Shown here piece after piece: positions 35,401-50,300 of a stretch of DNA of 64,000 bases. How positions within the stretch are numbered: the first letter of the stretch is position 1; every line of letters begins with the position of its first letter. Position numbers and translations under genes: made by a program. The notes beneath the pieces are model-generated. The model did no database searches and was not told where the DNA came from. It saw nothing but the letters and a program-made list of their open reading frames with translations. The stretch is from Perca fluviatilis (lineage: Eukaryota; Chordata; Actinopteri; Perciformes; Percidae): contig NC_053133.1 in NCBI RefSeq assembly GCF_010015445.1, positions 3,380,764 through 3,444,763 of the forward strand, read 5' to 3'.

Positions 35401-38400
35401 CAAGACAAAAAGAACGCACCATTAGTACAACCCTTTTGAACCATGCGCCTGGCGCACAGACTCTTTTTTACGCCATTAAACTAGCAAAAGTGGATTCCTA
35501 CACGCCCTAAACGCACCTGCACCAGGTGTTTCACGCCGTGCGCTTAGTTCTTTAAAATAGGGCCCATAGTCCTACACTCCACTTAAATTACGACTGAGAT
35601 GCTTGATGACTAACTTTTAAGCACAGCTTTGAGCCAAGAATTTGTTTTACTCTTAAGCCCCTTCTTAGCCGTGTTCTTGTGAGTAATTCTTAGAGGCTTG
35701 ATAAATACGTTTTCCCCAAATGAAAGAAATATAGCAAACTGCTAAAAGCCCAGCTGCTTTGCTGGTACAGGATCATTGTTAGTGCTCCTCTGATCGGAAC
35801 ATCTGGGGATATTATTTGTTAATCTATCTGTCCTGTGTCTGTCCTGCAGCCTCTGTTGGATATCGGTCTGTACATCTTCAAGCTGACAAGTGCCATCGGT
35901 GCTCAGGTAAGCAGGTTATCTCCCGCATGTTCTCTTCAGTCTATGGAAATCCAATACATACCGTAAATACCACACAGACATAAGGGTGCCTGTTATTTCA
36001 TATACGTTAAGTTTTCTAATTATATATTGCATCATAATTAATAGAATACATGTCACATCATTATTTGCTTTCCATTTAATTAAAATTAGAAAACTGGAAA
36101 GTTGTGTTCCACTCTTGGACAGTAGAGATAAATTCATCCTGCCCCCAAGTCAGCTGTGGGGATGTCCACATGTAAAGCAATTTGTGACAAATATTTTACT
36201 GAGCACAAAACAAGCTCTTCTTTTTATTTTTTCGTTTTATATAGATAAAACTATTTAGAACCATTATGAGAAAAAAAACATTATGAACAAACTTGTGAGC
36301 GGAATGCTGCCCTCAGAGCTGTTGTTGGTTTACTGTGATCTGTTCCGACTACGTGGGTTTAAAAAAAAAAAAAACAATAGTTCAAACAAATGATAATTAT
36401 TACTAATAAGATCAGGATGGAAGCATTTTCAAAATAGGTTCAGTTGGATCGAAAAGTTGGCTGAACGTACTCCAACTTAATGAAACGCACGCAAATAGAC
36501 AAAACACAAGCAAAGTATTTGCAGCGCGTTTGTGTATTTGGTTGTGTTGTGTGTATTTGGAGCAAGTTTGCTAAATGCTGCGCATGTGTTGTCAAATTAA
36601 TGAAGTGGTTTTCTTAATTTGCTTGTGTTTTGTCTACTGTGCGTTTGCCCCTGTCGGCCACCGTAGTATTGGCCTTTTAAAAACCAATATCGGTCGACCC
36701 ACAATAAATACAGTCCATTTACATTTAATTCACATTTTAGGCTGAATGTAAATCACACCACCTGCTCAACAGGAAGTGTCTCCCTCCCCTCCCTAGGGCC
36801 CAGCCATCATGATGACCTACCTGCTGGTCTCAGGGCTGTTCCTGACCAGACTGAGAAGGCCCATAGGCAAGATGACCGTCACCGAGCAGCGGTACGAGGG
36901 AGAGTACCGCTACGTCAACTCTCGCCTCATCACCAATAGGTAAACCCAACATCAACTGCTCAAACCCTATTACTGTACAGCTATTTGCAACAAAACTACA
37001 TTTACTTAGATTTGTTCTTTTTACTGTAGTGAAGAGATTGCCTTCTACAATGGGAACATGAGGGAAAAACAGACCATTCACAGCACCTTCAAGAAACTGG
37101 TGAGTAACAGTTAGGCAGTGTTTCCCACAAGATGAGAATGTTAAGACAGTAACCAGGGTATGGTCTTACCCCGGTTAAGGCCGGGACACATATAGCCGAC
37201 GGGCAACCGTTGACAGAAAACCCCGTCGATATGATCAGTCGCGTCCCCGAGGTCCAAAAAACTGCCACAGAACAGACCAAAAAGACGAGAGGAGACGAGA
37301 TGTAATAGGGCTGTGCAATTAATTGAATTTCGATTTCAATTTCGATTTTGACTCCCAACGATCACTAAAATAGTATAATTGAGAAAAAAACGATTATTTT
37401 GCCCTGTTCTGTTTTGCAAGAACACTCTTATTTTGTCTTGTGTTCTGAATGACACGCGCATGCGCACATCCGAACGCGCACATCCGCCCCTCCCGAAGCC
37501 AGTCAGGGAGGCAAGTCCTGCATATCATCAGCTGGAATTTAAAAACTCAGCGCGAGTAAAGATGGCAGCAGCGTTTGGTGAGCAAAAAAAGGCAAAACCA
37601 ACTCCATTGTCTGGGAACAGCCAACGTTAGCTAACCCTGCGGTCCCTCTGCCTTTGCCCCCCCACTGTAGTATACTGTCTAGAGACGTTGTATTCCCCCG
37701 ACACGCTGTATTCACTTAATGTTTAAAACTTTTTCCAGCTTAGTGGGGGTGCATAGGCATACTGCTCAAAAACAACATGAAAAAACATAGTAATGTTCCC
37801 TCAGCATTTAGTTTTGTTGTTAAACTGTATGTAAATGAGCAGGGATGTTAAATCACCTGTTTCACGTAACGTTACTCTAAGGTACCGTCTATGTGCTGGA
37901 GTTTTCCTAAGGTTAGCTAGCAAATAAGCCCACTGACGGCGACATTATTGTTGATATTTTGGCACAATGTTTAGTAATGACAGTAGTAGTGGTCATAGTG
38001 AGTGGACATGTGATGTGAGATGCACATTGTGTTATGTCTGTGGAACTGTTCATTAGCTGTGTAACGTTATGTGTGATATCTGTAAAGCTGAACCGACTCA
38101 CAGTAGTAAAACAGATTTTATTCTGATCCAAAGACTCTTTCTGTGAGATAAAGGACACTAACAGATTATACCCTGGACACTATCCATTATATCCAAATGT
38201 TAACGAGTAATCGTGTTATATAATCGTGATTTCAATATTGACCAAAATAATCGTGATTATTATTTTTTCCCTAATCGAGCAGCCCTAAGATGTAATACAT
38301 CTCCATAACAGCAGGCGGCGCTAATCTGTAATGTTGCCCAAGAAATGAAAACCGGCAGCTGATTGGACGAACGCGTCGCATGGGTTTGTTTTCTCCGGAT

Positions 38401-41400
38401 ATTGAGAGCCAGGTTGTCATGGCGGCCGTTCAGAATCTCATCTCATATTGTACTAAAATAGTTCACTGAAACGTGTTTCTGAAAACATTTTAAGCGAGAA
38501 ATGGGCCATGCAGTTGCTGAATCTGTCTTCATTTCAGATCAACAAAGGTCAGTTTAAAAGATTTTCATCAGATTTTGAGAGACTGTAGTCACCTCATTGC
38601 GCTCGTCATTTCCGGGTGAGTCCCGATTTTCCCTGTCGCCGACCGAACATGTCAGGTCGGCCAAAATGAACGCCGACAGCCCCCCAGACGGACGACGGCA
38701 CGGGACACACTGAACAGATTTGAGTCACTGACCTCGCCAGACTGTCCCACGGCCGATAATCGGGTTAATGTGCCCCGGCCTTAAGTGAATAACCAGATTA
38801 TGCCATTTCTCCCTGTATACATGAGTGGGGAAGAATGGGGAGAATGACAAGTACCTCCGCTACAGTAGGTGGCGCTCTGCCAACTTACAACTGGCTTTTT
38901 CTTCCGGTTGACCTATGCCAGAATTACACCGACCGCCACTAAATTAGTAACTTAATGTTTAATTTACATATTATTGTCACAGCGTAGGACAGCACAGTGT
39001 TCTCACCAGATGACTGACTACTTGTTAGGGTTGGGCGATGTCCCCTAAATTGGCAGTTGACGATGGGGGGGGCCTCATATCTCTTTACATAAATATTTTT
39101 TTCTACTACTATGGGCTAACAGTTAACATAGAAACGATTAGACATACATTTAAATTCACTCTGTAAATGGTGCCCTGCTGGTAGGGGCAGTTTTTTACAA
39201 CTTGACCTACTTTCACTTAACTTTGGTGCAGTAAAATCAATCAGATGTCCATAATGACAGTACAGTGGGATGTTTGCCTTCAACAGAGCGACAGTAATAA
39301 CCTAATATACCATCTTTACTGAGTTTAAACTACATTCTCTGTTATGTTTGCACTGAATAATCCATTCAATAAAAAGAAACATAACTCTTGCAGCGCACAT
39401 GAATAGATGCGCAATATTAGCTCACACATAAAATAGCACCCTCGTGAATTAGCCTACTGTTGCTAACGTACATTCATAAATCCTGCATAACATCATCCCG
39501 TACCTACAGGACCTCAGACTTACTTATTGATGCACGCACAGAGTAGTGTCGACAAACTCCAATGAGGGGAGAAAGGAAAGTGTGATAGCGTTCCACGTTA
39601 ACGCTTTTTTTTAACCGCTGCGTCCAACGTTACTAGAAGGTAGAGCGAGCTACAACTGAACGGGAGAGAGAGATAATGTATCACTACAGCCAATCCAGTC
39701 TGCTCAAAGCGATTGTTCGATGATTCACAAATAGGTTGCACGTAAGGGGGCAAAAAGTATAGCTTCCACTTATGGGGCCCTATCTTGCACCATGCGCAGC
39801 GCAAAGCCCTGTGTCTTTGCTAGTTTAAGACCGACGCACTTGTCAATTTCCCGTCCAGTGCCCGCGACTAGGATTAGTGTGTTTGACAGGGTGAGGAGTG
39901 TGACATCACGATGGATATCGTCCATCAGCACAACCCTACTACTTGTTATTATATTATATCTAAACAGTGTCGGGTAAAATTAGCATGCTAACCTACATTA
40001 ACGTTAGCCAGGGGTTGCTCGGTTGACAGCCCCAGAGATGGACAATCTGTCTTGCCATCTCCCGATGTCCGCTGCTGCTTCGGCGCTGGCGGGGAGTAAA
40101 ACGGGTGGACCGCTTTCTGCCGATGGTCTGCCGCCGAACGCTGTTTTGTTGTATTGTATCTAGTGTTGTTTTTGGCGGCCTATTTCAATTTTAGTTTTAG
40201 TTTAGTCTTTGTGTCAAGCTGTCATTTTAGTTTTTATTAGTTTTAGTCACATTCATATTTTTTTATATATTTTTTTTAAGTCTAGTCAAGTTTCAGTCGA
40301 CTAAAATTCTGAGCATTTTAGTCTTATTTTAGTCAGAATTATCCATGACTGTTTTAGTCTAGTTTTAGTCAACGAAAGCTCATGATATTTAGTCTAGTTT
40401 TAGTCAATGAAAATTGTATTTTAGTCTCTTTCTAGTAATGCAATTCTATTTAATCCAGTCAATATAGTATAAGTACTTAGTAGTATAGACAAAACCAACA
40501 AAAAAACATTGAAGACCCCTGTGTTTAGAGTCCACAAAGAATCCATGATTTACAGCAGAATGAATGGTGTCACCTCTGGCCACAGCCACGATCTGTTACT
40601 GGTGTGGTTGAATGGGGTCAAGAGTGTGTTTTTGTTGCGCCTGCACCTCATCAAAAACATGTTCTTCAGGTAGTGTGAAGTTACTCTTTAAATGTTACTG
40701 CAACAGCAGTAACCAGGTCCAAGACTTACTATAAATGGGTACAATCCCCTGCCCCTGAACCATTTACTGAATGGCAGTGTTACTCATGCAACAGGCACAG
40801 GTGATTGAAAACTGCTGAAAACAAATCATTTTGCCCAGTAGAGATGGAAATGTACGATAGTGCTCTCTGGCTGTTAAACTTCAATATTCCGCACATTGAT
40901 AGCTATGTTGTAATTCTGATTGAACATTAGGCTCTAAATCACATTCAGTCTCCTTTTTAAACTGCTGTGTGGACAACCTGTGTCCATCAGTTTACTTGAA
41001 ACTGGAAGGGTCGGAAAGGAGTAAGGACAAAAGAGCCCGAGGAGATCGTTTTTTCACTTTTATGGACAAAAAAACCCCAGATACATATTTTTTTTAAATT
41101 TTATTCATTCTACACAGGGGAAAAATAGTCCTTTTTAAAACTGTGTGTTTTCCCCAAATTCAGATTGTCAACATATTTATTTTGTCTTCCAGGTGGACCA
41201 CTTGCATAACTTCATCTTCTTTCGCTTCTCCATGGGATTTGTGGACAGCATAATTGCCAAGTGTAAGTAGATGTTTTTAATTGACAATAATTTAGGTCCT
41301 AGCTTTACTTTACAATTTACAACTATCATCATGGACACAATAGTGAGCAAACAAAAACCCAAAGATAAATACATCAAACGATAAAGAAACAAAAACAAAA

Positions 41401-42030
41401 TACATGACAATAGTAGATTTTAATTTTGTTTCCTAACACACCTTTCCTGCGAACTTAAAAAGTGGACCCCATAATTTAAAATGAGTTTTCCTTAAAGGGG
41501 ACATATTGTGCAAAATGCACGTTTTCATGGCTTTTCAACATGAATGTGTCCCTGGTGTTTCTTGAGACCCCAGCAGAGAGAAAAGACCATCCTCTCTCTC
41601 TTTCACCTGCTCCATCTAGCAGAACATCTGTGTAACAACGAGTGAGTCAGATTTGATGCTGGATAGGACGTCCTATGGAGTCGTTGGCAATAATGGCAAG
41701 AGACAACTTCCTTGTCTCGGGGCCATGTGATGGAAAATTAGTAGAATTTGTGTAAACGCAAGCAGTAGAATGTTTGTGAGTACCATAGAGTTATTATGTA
41801 TAGAATTAGGCCCTCTCAAAAACCTTATTGTTACGTGACATGTTATAATTCTGTGTTCCTTATGTCTCCACGTGTCCCTCTGCAGACCTGGCCACTGTAG
41901 TAGGCTACCTGGTGGTCAGCCGGCCATTCCTAAGCGTGTCACACCCCCGACACCTGCACAGCACACACTCTGAGCTGCTGGAGGTCAGAGAACACACACA
42001 CACACACACACTACACACACACACACACAC

Positions 42031-42086
<56 letters not shown>

Positions 42087-45000
42087 GGCTTCACATTGTT
42101 ATTGGTGGCTAAATAGAATCCTCTTTTGTAAAAAGCCTTACAGATTTGTCTCCTTTGGAGTTTTAAAATTATGTGGGGATTTCAGTTTTGACTTTGGATA
42201 GAAGTGCATGGAAGTCTGGCCTTGCACGTCAATGCTTGTCAAACCAGCCAGTGCCTACAACTGCATGAGCACACAGCAATGAGCTCGTTTTATTCCAATG
42301 ATGCCATCGTAAAATGAAGAAGCGCCAGAGGCTCCCTGGTAGAATAAACAAATGAAACAGTACAGCTTACTTTGAAAATGCTTTGGTAATGTTTTGGGGC
42401 TGTGCTGTTTTTAACTGATGTGGTTGGACCTGTTTGGTCTGTAGGACTACTACCAGAGTGGGAGGATGCTCCTGAGAATGTCCCAGGCCCTGGGCAGGAT
42501 TGTACTGGCTGGCCGAGAGATGACCCGCCTCTCAGGGTGAGTGTTCCAGAATTGTACCAAAAAAGGTGAATATTAGGTATGCCTGGCTGGGATATGGACC
42601 AAAAATCCTATCTCTGGAATTTTCAGCTTAATTTATTATTTTTTTTTTTACAAAGTGGGCTAAATGTTCAGTCGTAAGTCAAAGCCACATGTGAGATGTC
42701 ACAAGCACTTGTATTAAAAGTGATTAAAATGAAATGCAAAGGCAGTGTTTAAAAACATACAGCTGCAACACAAACATTATCTAAAATAAAAAGCCTATAC
42801 TAAATTAAAAAAAGGCAACAATAACAGACTCATTAAAAGAGGGAGGGAGAAAAAAAAAAACTTCCTTTGACCATAAAGCCAATTGTGTCTGTACAATTCA
42901 CTGGTGTATCAGTGAAGTATCTGAACTACACTGCAGACTGGATACTCTACTCAGATTGACGGCTGATTCGTTATAAAAAGGTCCAGCACGGGTTGAATGC
43001 GCAGCGCAGGACAGGTCCTCGTCATTACAAAATGTCTCGTGCATGTAAGGTCTGTATCATCACTACGCCGCATGTTTATGAACTATGATAATGTGGCAAA
43101 GGCTACATCTCTCGCCGGGTGTAACAGGCGCCGTCTCACACGCTATTACAAATGTCAGGTGTGGGTGTGTGTGGGGCTACGCGGAGAGTGAGAGGGGTGA
43201 TTTTAAGAAGTTTAAGGTCATGTAAGCAACATAAAACCATATCACTATAAATTGTATTGTCTAATTCCATATCTCGTTTGAAAATATTCCAATATAAAGT
43301 CAAATATTGCCGCCCAGCCCTAATATCAGGTAAAAAAAAAATCATAGGTTACATTAGTCTTGGCTCATAGGTGTGTTAGTCCAGCATCTGCAGAACTTAT
43401 AAAAGACTATCCAGTTCAATGGGTCAAACAATCTGTATTGTACCTCTCTTCAAAGCTTTTTTTTTTTTTTTAAAAGGCCTTTGTAGATTACTACCTTTTG
43501 GAGTAGATTGAGCTCAAACTACTCTCGTTTGGAGCTCCATTGAGTCTTACAGCTCTGTGTTTACGTCATTTTGTTGTGATGTCTGCGTCCCCCACAGATT
43601 CACGTCTCGTATCACTGAACTGATGAAAGTCCTGAAGGAGCTGAACGCTGGCAAATATGAACGTACCATGGTCTCCCAGGAGAAGGGTAAACACAAATTC
43701 TGACTGCAAAGAAATATGTGACAGAAATCATCTGGGCTAGTTGGGGCTGTGCAGCCAAACCGCTTAACTGATTTGTGGTTTCTTCCATCGACCTTAGAAT
43801 CAGACAGTGCAGAGAAACTCATACTGGTGCCTGGAAGTGGTCGAGTTACCAACAGAGATAACATCATCAAGTAGGTCTCTTATTCTTGCACTCGAATATA
43901 CCTTGGCCCATTGTTTTGAGACCAGATTTAAAGCAACAATATTTAATATTTTGCAGGTTTGACCATACCCCACTAGCAACACCCAACGGAGACATTTTGA
44001 TCAGAGATCTTACATTTGAGGTAAAGCTCATTATTTATCGCCACACCTCCATCCATCTAGACAGGCAATCAAAAAAAACACGGAAAAATTAATGACTGAA
44101 TCATAGGAATATTAAGTTGAAACTTGATTTAGTTTATTTGTTTTTTAAATCATACAGACATATGCATGATTTTGCAAAACTTAGTTAAATTAAATGAGGC
44201 CACGGCTGTTTCTCTGTCCTATTGTGTTCCAACGAATCATTGTTTGTCTGTTCTCTGAAGGTGAGGTCTGGCACCAATGTTCTTGTGTGTGGACCAAACG
44301 GCTGTGGAAAGAGCTCTCTGTTCAGAGTGCTCGGAGAGGTGAGAAACCGTCCGGTTAATGGAGGCTACTTGGAAAGCAGGGGTGTGAATCTTCACTGGTC
44401 TCACGATTCAAATCGATTCAATATCACAATGCGTCACCTCCTCAATATTAATATACCTTTATTGCTACACGTGGTTTACATAAACAAATTCAAGCAGTCA
44501 GATATACAGTATATACAGTGGTGCTCATACGTTTATGAACCCATGCTAAAGTTGACTGAAAAGAGGAATTAAAAAAATCATCTTTTGAAATTGATCTTAT
44601 TGCTTTAATTAAAAAAATGAGGAAAAATCCAACCTTTTAAGGACACCAATTTTCTTTGTGAATGAATAATGTATCGTAAATAAATAAATGTTCTTCCTTA
44701 AAATACAGGGGGCATAAGTAAGTACACCCCTATGTTAAATTCCTATAGAGGCAGGCAGATTTTTATTTTTAAAGGCCAGTTATTTCATGGATCCAGGATA
44801 CTATGCATCCTGATAAAGTTCCCTTGGCCTTTGGAATTAAAATAGCCCCCCCACATCATCGCATACCCTTCACCATACCTAGAGATTGGCATGGGGTACT
44901 TTCCATAAGATCATCTCTCAATGCACATCAAACCAGCTATTAGGCTAACTGAAATAAAACCATGCCATGAAAATTGGTGTCCTTAGGTTGGATTTTTTTA

Positions 45001-47240
45001 AATTTTTTTTAGGGCATTAAGATCAATTTCCAAAAATTCTACTGGAAATTTAACTTAACGCGTGTATATTAACTCCCCTTTTTATTGTATCTGCTTAGAG
45101 CTGTAGATTAGCTGTCAACTCTTAAATTAATCGCCAACTATTTTGATAATCGAGAAGTAAAAATTCTTTGATTCCAGCTTGTTAAATGTGAATATATTTC
45201 TAGTTTCTTCTCTCCTCTGTGACAGTAAACTGATTATCTTTGAGTTGTGGATAAACAAAACATATGAGGGCGTCATTGGGCTTTTGGGAAACACTGATCC
45301 TCATGTTTCACCATTTTCTGACATTTTACCCCGAGACCAAATATCGAATCCATTAATTGAGAAAAAAATCAACAGATTAATCGACTATGAAAATAGCCGC
45401 AGCCCTATATCTGCTCTTAAAAAAGACACTTCCTGAATGTAGCAGCGTTTGAACATAGCTACAAACAAAGGCAAAAACAAAAAAAAGCAGCGACCGGAAA
45501 ATCCACAAGTAACATGTGGTCAACATAGGCCATATGGTGCGTTCTTTTTGTCCACCTAAGTCGATCTACGAGTCATTTTCCGGAGTTACGAACCGGAAGT
45601 TGCAAAAAGAAAGCCCCCGAGGTCGTATATACGACTCGTCAAGTCGTCTGAACTCAGAGGACCCCGAGCTCACTTTCAAAGATGGCTACGTCGTGCATCA
45701 CACATAAGTAAACATTGTGGTTTTCTACAATTTTAAGCACTTTTGTCTTTGTTGTAACCAAATGAAGAAGTCGTACACATAGCACTGTATACTGCTACCT
45801 ATAGGCATGTCGCTAGTCTTATTAGTAGTTACATACCGCCTGATTAGTTATTTTGTAGCTTGTGCCGCTGAAATTGGCCTAGAGACGCTCGGTTACTATA
45901 TGACAACAATGGCCGAGTCTTGAGAAGAAAGCAGAGCAGTAGCCTACCCGCGCTTATTCGTTTTTCGACACGGATGTGACGTCACACTCGAGCTACTAGT
46001 CGCGATTACAAGACAAAAAGAACACCCCAATAATCGATTACGGTCGGTCACTGCATCAGTGCAGAATCATCCACGTCCGCATCGCGATGCATCGATGCAA
46101 TGGTTAATTTCAACACCCCTATTTGAAAGCACAGTTGATCGATTTTGTCTGTTAAAAAAAAAAAAAAAAAAAAAAAAAACGATGTCTCTGGTTTTAATTC
46201 GTGTGATTGCCGTGCAGCAGTGAAGTGAAGGTGGGTGAAATAATTCATCCAGTAGCAGCTGCAGTAGCTGTACTGCGCACAAATAACCACCACGTGGCAC
46301 ATGTGAGCAGTCCAGGTGCAGTCTCTGTTGGTTAGGATCAGAGAAACGCCATGGAACGCCTCAGAATGGTTCACATGACTCTGTTAAATTATCTGCCGGG
46401 CCTGTACAGCATACTTGCACATAACACAGCCTTATTTTTTATAATATACATCTGTTAGGATATTCAAACCAACCAAACCAAACCACCAGGCTTGCAATTC
46501 ACTGGGGGAAACGCTGTAATTTCAAGTATCAAAAACTGTTTTTGACAGATAAGTCTGGACAGTGTTGACGGATGTCAACACTGTCCAGACTTATCTGTCC
46601 CAGACTTATCTGTCCCAGGCCACCGGGTCTAATTTGCCCCCCACAAGGCCTAAGCCACCGGGGAAAAAAACATGAATGTATTTTTAATACGTTGACTACA
46701 GTTAAAGTGGGATGGCTTAGACAAATCTCCAGTTAGATTTTAGCACTGACTTTATGTAGAGCCCAATTAAATCTGTCTTATAGCTTTTTTAAACTGAATT
46801 TCACGATTCCATTCATTATTCTTTGACAGACAGAAACTATTGGGCTCTGCATTAGTCTGCCATCAGTCTGCAGGGCTCCAGACTAACTTTTTGCCTTGGT
46901 TGCACTGGTGCGCCCAACTTTTTTTATTTAGGTGCACCAGCACAAAATTTAGGTGCACCCAAATTTTTCCTCGCGTCGCCGTTACCGCTGAATGGCGATA
47001 CACGATATATAGCTCTGTATTTTTTTACAAAGTGGGCTAAATGTTCAGTTTTAAGTCAAAGCCACTTTTCACAAGCTATTTTTATTAAAACAGATTGTGA
47101 TTAAAATAAAATGCAAAGACAGGGTTTCCTTTATCAGTTTAAAAATATACAGCTGCAACACATGTAAATGAAAGTTATCTGAAATAAATAGCCATGGATG
47201 GATGGATGGATGGATGGATAGATGGATAGATGGATGGATG

Positions 47241-47300
<60 letters not shown>

Positions 47301-50300
47301 TCTCTATCTATCTATCTGAGAAAGCTCCTTCACTTGTTTTCAACAACAATAACAGACTGATTAAAAGAGAAAGAGGACGCCCGGATAGCTCAGTTGGTAA
47401 ATATAGAGGTTTGACTCCGACCTGCGGTGCAACCTAGGAAAAATGTTAGTCGTACCCTTACAAATTTTGGTCGCACTCTAGAGCCCTGGTCTGTGACTAG
47501 TCCGCCACCGGGCCTAACCACTTTTCTGGGGGAAACCCTGAATAATCAATAATAATCTTTGTCGGGTTCATAAATAATGGTATATGGTCTTAAGTCTATC
47601 AAGCCTTCTGCTGCCACCTACAGAAGACTCTACAGTTATTAAGGGCAGCCCACCTTTAACCCCGTTTTTACCACTGTGCGTCCAATGAAACCAGCAACAT
47701 CTGTAATGTACATATGTTCTACATATATGTTTTTCCCTTTGTCATATTAAGTAATTATATGTTTTTTTGCAAGCTGTGGCCTCTGTTTGGAGGACACCTG
47801 ACAAAACCGGAGAGAGGGAAACTCTTCTATGTTCCACAGGTAAAAATCTATCTATCTTCCAGCTCTAGCTTTTAGCAGCAGCGTGGTCTATGCTTGGGAA
47901 AATTGAGCTAAACAAATCACATTTTCTAAGAGGCAGATACATACACACCAGTAAAGTTTACCCAGAATTATACACTGTTTTTATTCAGTTTGTATACTTT
48001 TAGCCTGCCAAGAGACTTCTATAATTTACTTATCTGTTGGAAAATGCATATATAAATAGACATTGTCATGTTCAGGTGGCAATCCAAAATACATATGAAA
48101 TGTATATTTTAACAATCAAATACTTCTGCTACTGTAAGAATAACCCAAGTCTTTTGGTATACTTGTACGGAATGTTTAGGGGTAGTATCTTTCACAGTTT
48201 AAACATGCTCAATTCAACTACTCAGATTAAATAAAAAGAAATCTACACCAACTACAATGTTAACTACAATGGGAAGAATTAATCCAAAGCTGTTGTTTGT
48301 CCAGAGGCCCTACATGACTCTGGGTTCTCTGAGGGACCAAGTCATTTACCCTGACACCTATGAAGATCAGAGGAGGAAAGGCATCTCTGATCAGGTGGGA
48401 CACCACACGCTCCCACACAACTTCACTTCACACACTCCATTGCCTGTGTATGTGTTTCTAATTAAATGCGTTACATGTGTGTCCAGGTATTGAAGGAGTA
48501 CCTGGACAACGTTCAGCTGGGCCACATCCTGGAGAGGGAGGGCAACTGGGACACAGTCCAGGACTGGATGGATGTCCTCAGTGGAGGAGAGAAGCAGAGG
48601 ATGGCTGTAAGGACTCACTAACACAGTGATTGATTTACATTATTAAAAGCACAGGGTGGACTGTCCATCCATTCTCTAAACTGATTATTCTGCTCGGAGT
48701 GTATCACCAACCGCTAAAGTGGGGTTACTGATTAACTACTCTCTATCCATGACGTTCCACTTCTGGGAAGGACTATGGTTAACTTCTCCTCAGATCTCTG
48801 CAGGGTAAATCCAGACAGCTAGCTAGACTATCTGTCCAATCTGAGTTTTCTCTCGTACGATTAAAACTACTTTTGAACGCACACGTTCCACCAAAACAAG
48901 TTCCTTCCTGAGACTATTTTGCAGAGAGACCGTGGCTCCGTCCGCCGCTTAGCCCCGCCCATGACGATTGTGATTGGTTTAAGGAAATGCCAATAAACCA
49001 GAGCACGTTTTTCTCCCATCCTGGAATGCTGTGTGGACTAGCCAGACCCTCCTCCGCAGCGCTGTAGAGGAAGGTCTGGCAAAGCGAGATCCCCTTAACC
49101 CGCAGTTCTTAAAACTGTGTGAGAAAACCTGCACAGTGGTGCAAAGAACATGCAACTCCACAAAGAAAGTTTTTTAGACTGAATGATTTGGCCATAATTT
49201 AAGAATTCATACACTAATTAACATTTAAAACATTTCACACAAATGTCTCGTAGGATAAAATGATGAAGTGATAACATTTTATACCCCAAGGGTAAACTTC
49301 ATTGTGACTTCATAATGTTCTGCAAAAATGCTTTTCTGGCCATTATTTAATGTCATACCGTAATTCAAGTTCTACTTTCTGTTTAGATATGACTCTGGTG
49401 TTTCTGTGTCTGTATGTAGATGGCCAGACTGTTCTACCACAAGCCCCAGTTTGCCATTCTGGATGAGTGCACCAGTGCAGTGAGTGTCGATGTGGAGGAT
49501 TTCATCTACAGCCACTGCAGGACGGTACGACCCAAAAACACATCACACACAAATACGGGACATTATTTAAAAAACCCAGTTTTTCCACTAGTAAGGTTTT
49601 GCTGCCAGAGCAGCAACAACAACAAAAAATCCCGAAAAGACAACATCTAGATGTGGTCGAGAGATTTGATCCGTGACTAAGGAATTAGTTTAGTGCCATT
49701 AAGCTCTAAGAAAACTATTGTAGTATAAAATCACTAAGGCAGTGAAGTGAATCTCAAACACACTCCCACATCACTGATAAGCCAGAGAATTGTACAGTTA
49801 CTTTCCTTAGGTTTCTACCTTGTTGAACTGGAGCCTAGTACTAGTTGTGTGTCCTTTTGATCCACAGGTGGGAATCTCCTTGTTCACAGTGTCCCATAGA
49901 AAGTCTCTGTGGAAGCACCACGAGGTAAGCATTGAATGTCACCCACATTCTTATGACTTTGAATTAAATCCTCAGATTTCCACAGCCACCTTTACTGTTC
50001 TTTTAATGCCGTCTGGTTTTGTCACAAAAGTTTCCTTCTCTGAACAGATTTAGCTTTTAGTTTAAAGGGTAATTTTGTTTTGTTTTGTTTTAGTCTATTT
50101 TCAATGCTAAAATTACACTTTATTTACATGGAGTCTGAAGGGTTTAGCGAACGCAATTTCACGGATGTTTTTTAACCTTTTAAAAAAAGGATCTTACTTT
50201 AACAGGAAGGTCGACCTCCTTAGAAATGCTTTCCATAATGTTGTCAGACACTTAGAATATTAATCTTAACCTGTCAGCGGCAAAACGAGCACTTTTGTGA

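Larger units (their letters stand above)
46871..47488. mobile_element. 618-bp TIR element with 5-bp TSD
   Basis: It starts CAGGGCTCCAGA and ends TCTAGAGCCCTG. GTCTG is duplicated at 46866-46870 and 47489-47493. It contains the module shared with 42640-42760, a (GATG)n/(GATA)n tract and a tRNA-like fragment. Confidence 0.75.

Noticed and set aside
47379..47430. Possible tRNA gene
   Set aside because: Anticodon arm absent and the acceptor stem cannot close; a tRNA-derived repeat remnant.
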